A stretch of DNA of 10,781 nt from Anaerolineales bacterium (GTDB lineage Bacteria > Chloroflexota > Anaerolineae > Anaerolineales > UBA4823), in the NCBI GenBank assembly GCA_016932955.1, contig JAFGBV010000117.1, positions 1 through 10,781 on the forward strand, written 5' to 3'. A model generated the notes under the pieces. The model did no database searches. It was given only the letters and a program-made list of their open reading frames with translations, and had not been told where the DNA came from. Below, in pieces: positions 7,251-10,781 of the stretch (positions within the stretch are counted from its first letter, which is position 1; every line of letters begins with the position of its first letter). Made by a program: the position numbers and the translations under genes.

Positions 7251-7493
7251 ATGGAGAAGATGGAGGCTTATGTATTCAAAGATGTTGGTAACCTTGTGTT
7301 GGAGGAAAAACCTATTTCCCATGTCAAGGACCCTGATGATGTGTTGCTCAAGGTCAGGGCTGTAGGCATCTGCGGCTCAGATCTGAAAATCATTGAAGGG
7401 AAGCACCACTTCAAGCCCAAAACACCCCCACACCTGCCAGCTGTCACGGAAATTCCCAGTGAGCCCATATCTTACTGGGAGAATTGCGCATGA
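7251..7493 (+). pseudogene. Truncated zinc-dependent medium-chain alcohol dehydrogenase (N-terminal remnant)
   Basis: An 80-codon frame. The first ~59 residues match the N-terminus of medium-chain Zn alcohol/polyol dehydrogenases (threonine 3-dehydrogenase/sorbitol dehydrogenase style): VLLKVRAVGICGSD (31-44), with C41 as the first catalytic-zinc ligand, followed by GKHHFKPKTPP (50-60). The next expected block, the GHE motif with the second zinc ligand, is missing. Sequence after about 7428 has no resemblance to the family and stops at 7491-7493. Full-length members are about 340-350 residues, so roughly 80 % including the NAD-binding domain is lost. It has an intact start and ribosome site, so the deletion looks recent or the fragment is still translated. 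It cannot be an active dehydrogenase. Composition is more AT-rich than the upstream operon. A small chance remains that this is an assembly join and not real decay. Confidence 0.75.
7454..7481 (+). promoter_or_regulatory. Inverted repeat covering the ribosome-binding site of the Gfo/Idh remnant
   Basis: TCCCAGT (7454-7460) and ACTGGGA (7474-7480) are perfect 7-bp complements around a 13-nt loop. The 3' arm contains most of the GGGAG ribosome site (7477-7481) that serves the ATG at 7490. In mRNA this could hide the site until upstream translation opens it. A T-run is absent, so it is not a terminator. It may equally be chance or a relic of the deleted upstream sequence. Confidence 0.35.
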
Positions 7494-7981
7494 AGAATAG
7501 AAAAGTGAAGATTGCAGTGATTGGAACAGGGCGCATGGGAAGCGTGCATGTCCAGAATATTGTCAGGCTCATCCCCGAAAGCGACCTGGCAGCGATCTGT
7601 GATATCCGGCTGGAGGTGGCACAGCCTGTGGCGGATGAGCTTGGCATCCAGCGCGTGGTGCGAGATTATCACGAGCTATTGAAAGACCAAAGCATCGAGG
7701 CCGTGCTGATCGCCACCAGTACCAATACACACGCATTCATTGTAAAGGATGTGGCTGCTGCCGGGAAACAGATCTTCTGTGAAAAACCGCTAGCGCTTGG
7801 CTTGGCGGAGATTGACGATCCATGTTATGTTGATGAAGTGCGCCAATTCGTGGAATGTGTTCGGGATGATAAGCCCACGCCGACAACTGGCGCTGATGGC
7901 CGTGCCGCGGTAGTGCTGGGTTACGCGGCGGGCAAATCTTTACATGAGAACCGCCCGGTAAAAGTGAGCGAGATTGGATAA
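7490..7981 (+). pseudogene. Gfo/Idh/MocA-family oxidoreductase with large in-frame internal deletion
   Basis: A 163-codon frame that keeps two ends of a protein normally about 330-350 residues long. Residues 1-109 are the NAD(P)-binding Rossmann domain, with IGTGRMGSVH (11-20), D38 after beta-2 (CDIR) and the EKP motif (98-100) found in inositol 2-dehydrogenase-like proteins. Residues from about 111 on (YVDEVRQFVECVRDD, then TTGADGRAAVVLGYAAGKS and the RPVKV ending) match the extreme C-terminus of the same family. About 170 residues are missing between, including the catalytic region downstream of EKP and most of the substrate-binding sheet. The junction lies near 7814-7823 and is in frame. 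ATG 7490 has GGGAG 8 nt upstream and overlaps the stop of the preceding remnant as ATGA. Presumably inactive; a residual NAD-binding protein cannot be excluded. Confidence 0.82.
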
Positions 7982-9266
7982 GTCGGAGTATCGCTATCTA
8001 AACTGTATCCGCTGCGGGCTATGCTTGGCTGTTTGCCCTACGTACCGGGAACATCTCAGCGAGACGGCATCGCCGCGCGGGCGCGTTGCGCTGGCGCGCA
8101 AAGGCCTGGAGGGCGATCTGGAATTAAGCTCCAACCTGGCAGAGCAGATGTATGCTTGCTTTGATTGCCTGGCGTGCAACGATATCTGCCCGGTGGGCAT
8201 CCACCCGGCTGACCTGGCGCTGGAGATGCGCGACCTGCAGGAGGAACGCAAGCCTGCTCGCTGGAAGAACACCTTGTTCGGGGGGCTGATCCGGCGCCCG
8301 GGACGGATGGAATGGGCCACATGGCCATTACGACTGTATGAGCGCTCAGGCCTGCGGCGGCTGGTTTACGCACTGGGGCTGAGTAGATTATTCCCCCGCC
8401 AATTGCGCGACCTAGAAGCCATGCTGCCACACCTGCCGCAACGTCCGCTGCGCAAGGTGCTGCCAGAAAAGACGCCTGCGATTGGCAAGAACCGCTACCG
8501 CATCGGTTTCTTCCTCGGCTGCGCCCAGAGCCTGATGTTTGCCGATGAGAGCGCGGCTACACTGCGGGTGCTGGCGCGTAATGGCTGCACGATCATCACG
8601 CCCAAAGAGACGGTCTGCTGCGGGATGCCTGCCCTGGGATACGGGAAGCCAGACCTGGTGCGAGAGCAGGCCCGCTTCAACATTACTCTCTTCGAGCAGG
8701 CGCAGGTGGAGGCGATTGTCACCGACTGTGCTACCTGCGGCTCTACGCTCAAAGATTACGGCAAGCTCCTCGCAGATGATCCAGCCTGGGCGGAGCGGGC
8801 AGCAGCTTTCAGCGCGAAAGTGCGCGATGTGAGCGAGTACCTGGCCGCTATCCCACTGGAGAAGCCGCAGGGTCGTATCGAAGGGCGTATCACCTACCAC
8901 GACCCCTGCCACCTGCGCCGCGGCCAGGGGGTATGGAAGCAGCCCCGTGAGTTGCTGGGGTTGATCGACGGGCTGGAGTTCGTTGAGCTACCCGAAGCAG
9001 ATTGGTGCTGCGGCTCAGCGGGTAGCCAGCTCATCACGCATTACGAGACTTCTCTCAAGGTGTTGAAGCGCAAGACTGATAACATCCGCAGCACGCAGGC
9101 AAACTATGTTGCTTCGGGATGCCCTGGCTGCCAGATGCAGTTGATCGCGGGAGTACGGCGGCAGGGGCTGGATGTGCAGGTGGTGCACCCGATTGCACTG
9201 CTGGACCAGGCCTACACGGCCTCGCCATCTCCTGATACGGGTAAAAAAAGGAGCAAGAGAAAATGA
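7974..9266 (+). CDS. glcF: GlcF-type iron-sulfur subunit of a 2-hydroxyacid (glycolate/D-lactate) dehydrogenase
   Basis: A 430-residue Fe-S electron-transfer subunit. Two ferredoxin-type clusters are visible: CIRCGLCLAVCP (C11, C14, C17, C21) and CFDCLACNDICP (C62, C65, C68, C72). Two cysteine-rich CCG domains follow: C183, C215-C216, C252/C255, and C312, C345-C346, C383/C386 (GCPGC). This is the architecture of GlcF and related D-lactate/glycolate dehydrogenase subunits, passing electrons from the FAD subunit to quinone or another acceptor. The only usable start between the upstream in-frame stop (7965-7967) and the first cluster is TTG at 7974, with a weak ribosome site and 8 bp overlap with the Gfo/Idh remnant. 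The N-terminus is short (10 residues before C11) but within family range. The C-terminal tail is lysine/arginine-rich. It ends in an ATGA overlap with the FAD subunit. Confidence 0.9.
   Translation: MDKSEYRYLNCIRCGLCLAVCPTYREHLSETASPRGRVALARKGLEGDLELSSNLAEQMYACFDCLACNDICPVGIHPADLALEMRDLQEERKPARWKNTLFGGLIRRPGRMEWATWPLRLYERSGLRRLVYALGLSRLFPRQLRDLEAMLPHLPQRPLRKVLPEKTPAIGKNRYRIGFFLGCAQSLMFADESAATLRVLARNGCTIITPKETVCCGMPALGYGKPDLVREQARFNITLFEQAQVEAIVTDCATCGSTLKDYGKLLADDPAWAERAAAFSAKVRDVSEYLAAIPLEKPQGRIEGRITYHDPCHLRRGQGVWKQPRELLGLIDGLEFVELPEADWCCGSAGSQLITHYETSLKVLKRKTDNIRSTQANYVASGCPGCQMQLIAGVRRQGLDVQVVHPIALLDQAYTASPSPDTGKKRSKRK
9248..9253 (+). promoter_or_regulatory. Ribosome-binding site for the GlcD subunit
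   Basis: AAGGAG within the last codons of glcF, 9 nt before the ATG at 9263. It is the strongest ribosome site in this half of the window and fixes the glcD start, with the ATG overlapping the glcF stop codon. Confidence 0.75.
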
Positions 9267-10648
9267 TCGAGCAGCGCATTGTTGCACAACTTAAAAAGAT
9301 GATTGGCAAAGACAATGTGCTTACCACACCCGAAGACCTGGCTGTTTACGGCTTCGACGGCACTTTTGAAGACCACCGCCCAGATCTGGTCGTCTTGCCG
9401 CTCACGACTGAGCAGGTGAGCCAGGTTGTGCAGGTGGCGGCGGCGGAAAACTTGCCGCTGGTGACGCGCGGGATGGGCTCAGGCCTGGCTGCTGCTACTG
9501 TGCCCTTCCAGGGGGGGATTGTGCTGACGATGACGCGCATGAACCATATCCTGGAGATTGACCAGGCTAACGCCACTGCCCATGTGGAGGCAGGGGCGGT
9601 CACGGCCGACCTGCAAGCCGCGGTGGAGAAAATGGGCCTGTTCTATCCCCCTGATCCATCCAGCAACCGGCACTCAACCATCGGCGGCAACATTGCTTGC
9701 AACGCGGGCGGCCCGCGCTGCTTGAAATACGGCGTGACCGGTGATTATGTGCTCGGCCTGACCGTTGTGCTGGCAGACGGGCGTATCCTGCGCACAGGCG
9801 GAAAGCTGATCAAAGATGTGGTGGGCTACGATCTGAAAGCCCTATTTACTGGCTCGGAAGGCACGCTGGGAGTGATCACAGAAGCCTTGCTGCGCCTGAC
9901 AGCCAAACCGAAATATGCCCGCACGGCGCTGGTTGAGTTCCCGCGCCTGGGTGATGCCTCACGCACGGTAAACGCCATACTCTTGGCGGGGGTCGTACCG
10001 GCAACGCTGGAATTGATGGACGAGACTGCGATTGCCTGCATTGAGCAAGCCATGCACCTGGGATTGCCGCTGGATGTGGAAGCCATTTTGCTGATCGAGG
10101 CGGATGGCACAGATGAGGCCTCAGTGCAGCGCGAGGGCGAAGAGATCGCCAGGATCTGCGCAGACTGCGGGGCGCGGCAGGTGAAGTTTGCCAGGGATGA
10201 TGCGGAACGCGCCAACCTGTGGCGGGCGCGACGCTCGGTTTCGGCGGCGCTGGCGCGCAGAGCACCGAACAAGCTGGGTGAGGATATCACCGTGCCACGC
10301 AGCGCGATCTCGGAGGCGGTGCGGCGCCTGAAGGCTATCAGCGTAAAATATGGCTTGCCGATTGTCATTTACGGGCACGCTGGGGATGGGAACCTGCATC
10401 CAAGCATCCTATTCGATAAACGAGACCCGGATCAATGGCACAGGGTGGAGCAGATGGTGGCTGAGGAGTTTACTCTGGCATTGGAATTGGGCGGAACGCT
10501 CTCAGGCGAGCACGGGGTTGGGGCGTTGAAACGCCCGTACATGGAAAAAGCCCTGGGTCCCCTTTCGCTGGAGGTCCAGAGACGAATTAAGGTTGCTCTT
10601 GACCCGGCCAATATTCTTAACCCCGGTAAGGTATTTCCAGAATCATAA
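9263..10648 (+). CDS. glcD: GlcD-type FAD-linked 2-hydroxyacid dehydrogenase subunit
   Basis: A 461-residue FAD-dependent oxidoreductase of the vanillyl-alcohol-oxidase/PCMH superfamily, as in GlcD, D-lactate dehydrogenase and D-2-hydroxyglutarate dehydrogenase. The FAD-binding half includes LPLVTRGMGSGLAAATVPF (64-82), HVEAGAVTADL (107-117), YPPDPSS (128-134), TIGGNIACNAGG (139-150) and LIKDVVGYDLKALFTGSEGTLG (182-203). The C-terminal FAD-oxidase domain has YGHAGDGNLHPS, SGEHGVGALKRPYM and the ending LDPANILNPGKVF. The His-rich GHAGDGNLH and GEHG blocks are the usual substrate/metal-site elements and are intact. It overlaps glcF by 4 bp, so the two are coupled and should form one complex. 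A separate GlcE subunit is absent, as in many two-component D-lactate/glycolate dehydrogenases. The substrate (glycolate, D-lactate, 2-hydroxyglutarate or an aldonate) cannot be decided from sequence. Confidence 0.93.
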   Translation: MIEQRIVAQLKKMIGKDNVLTTPEDLAVYGFDGTFEDHRPDLVVLPLTTEQVSQVVQVAAAENLPLVTRGMGSGLAAATVPFQGGIVLTMTRMNHILEIDQANATAHVEAGAVTADLQAAVEKMGLFYPPDPSSNRHSTIGGNIACNAGGPRCLKYGVTGDYVLGLTVVLADGRILRTGGKLIKDVVGYDLKALFTGSEGTLGVITEALLRLTAKPKYARTALVEFPRLGDASRTVNAILLAGVVPATLELMDETAIACIEQAMHLGLPLDVEAILLIEADGTDEASVQREGEEIARICADCGARQVKFARDDAERANLWRARRSVSAALARRAPNKLGEDITVPRSAISEAVRRLKAISVKYGLPIVIYGHAGDGNLHPSILFDKRDPDQWHRVEQMVAEEFTLALELGGTLSGEHGVGALKRPYMEKALGPLSLEVQRRIKVALDPANILNPGKVFPES

Positions 10649-10781
10649 ATCATATCCAATTCTTACGTAATGTGACTTGAGTAGGGGATAAGAGCAAGGG
10701 GTTGTTTATCGTTCCCAAATGGGTATCTGCACCTGCCCTTAGCCTGGGTTGATAGGAGATCATCAACGGGGGAGTAAGCGA
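10649..10781. other. Non-coding tail after glcD
   Basis: No coding frame with family resemblance and no clear intrinsic terminator (no GC hairpin with T-run) was found in these 133 bp. A short inverted repeat, GTTGAT (10748-10753) and ATCAAC (10762-10767) around an 8-nt loop, lies near the window edge and could be an operator-like half-site pair for a gene beyond the window. This is weak evidence. Confidence 0.4.

Noticed and set aside
9826..10368. 180-codon open frame on the - strand opposite glcD
   Set aside because: Ser/Ala/Arg-rich translation with no domain, entirely antisense to conserved FAD-oxidase coding sequence.
3344..10648. LarA homologue plus GlcF/GlcD read as a lactate racemase and D-lactate dehydrogenase pathway
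   Set aside because: They are separated by gnd, the kinase and a decayed stretch, and the LarA homologue is only 2 bp from a hexuronate-pathway SDR; kept as an alternative, not as the main call.
10714..10723. CCCAAATGGG as a terminator stem after glcD
   Set aside because: A 3-bp GC stem with a 4-nt loop and no T-run is too weak to support.

Overview
The window is a compact run of protein-coding genes, all on the + strand, from a moderately GC-rich bacterium (about 55-60 % GC by eye). Gene style and content (LacI regulator, UxaE-type epimerase, LarA homologue, paired GlcF/GlcD) would fit a fermentative Chloroflexota such as an Anaerolineae member. That placement is a guess from general resemblance, not from a marker gene.

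Region 1 (4-7151) looks like one operon with gaps of 2 to 28 bp. It holds a LacI-family repressor, a tagaturonate/fructuronate epimerase (UxaE type), an SDR-family fructuronate reductase/mannonate dehydrogenase candidate, a LarA-superfamily nickel-pincer racemase/epimerase, a 6-phosphogluconate dehydrogenase and a PfkB-family sugar-acid kinase. The genes suggest a hexuronate route that avoids mannonate dehydratase and KDG aldolase: tagaturonate -> fructuronate (UxaE) -> D-mannonate (SDR) -> D-gluconate (LarA homologue as a C2 epimerase) -> 6-phosphogluconate (kinase) -> ribulose 5-phosphate + CO2 (Gnd). The LarA homologue links a mannonate-forming enzyme to a gluconate-phosphate-consuming one, which is what makes the order of genes meaningful. 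The SDR and Gnd both carry acidic residues after beta-2, as in NAD-binding enzymes, so the route could be redox-neutral in NAD(H). The main uncertainty is the kinase, whose motifs look like a 2-keto-3-deoxygluconate (KDG) kinase.

Region 2 (7152-7981) is a decayed stretch. After the only sizeable internal gap (99 bp) comes the first ~60 codons of a zinc-dependent medium-chain alcohol dehydrogenase. This runs by an ATGA overlap into a Gfo/Idh/MocA oxidoreductase that has lost its middle in frame, keeping the Rossmann N-terminus and the extreme C-terminus. Both look like deletion scars.

Region 3 (7974-10648) encodes a two-subunit FAD/Fe-S 2-hydroxyacid dehydrogenase of the GlcF/GlcD type, translationally coupled by a 4-bp overlap, with no GlcE. 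The last 133 bp hold no recognisable gene. No RNA genes, CRISPR arrays, insertion sequences or transposases were seen.
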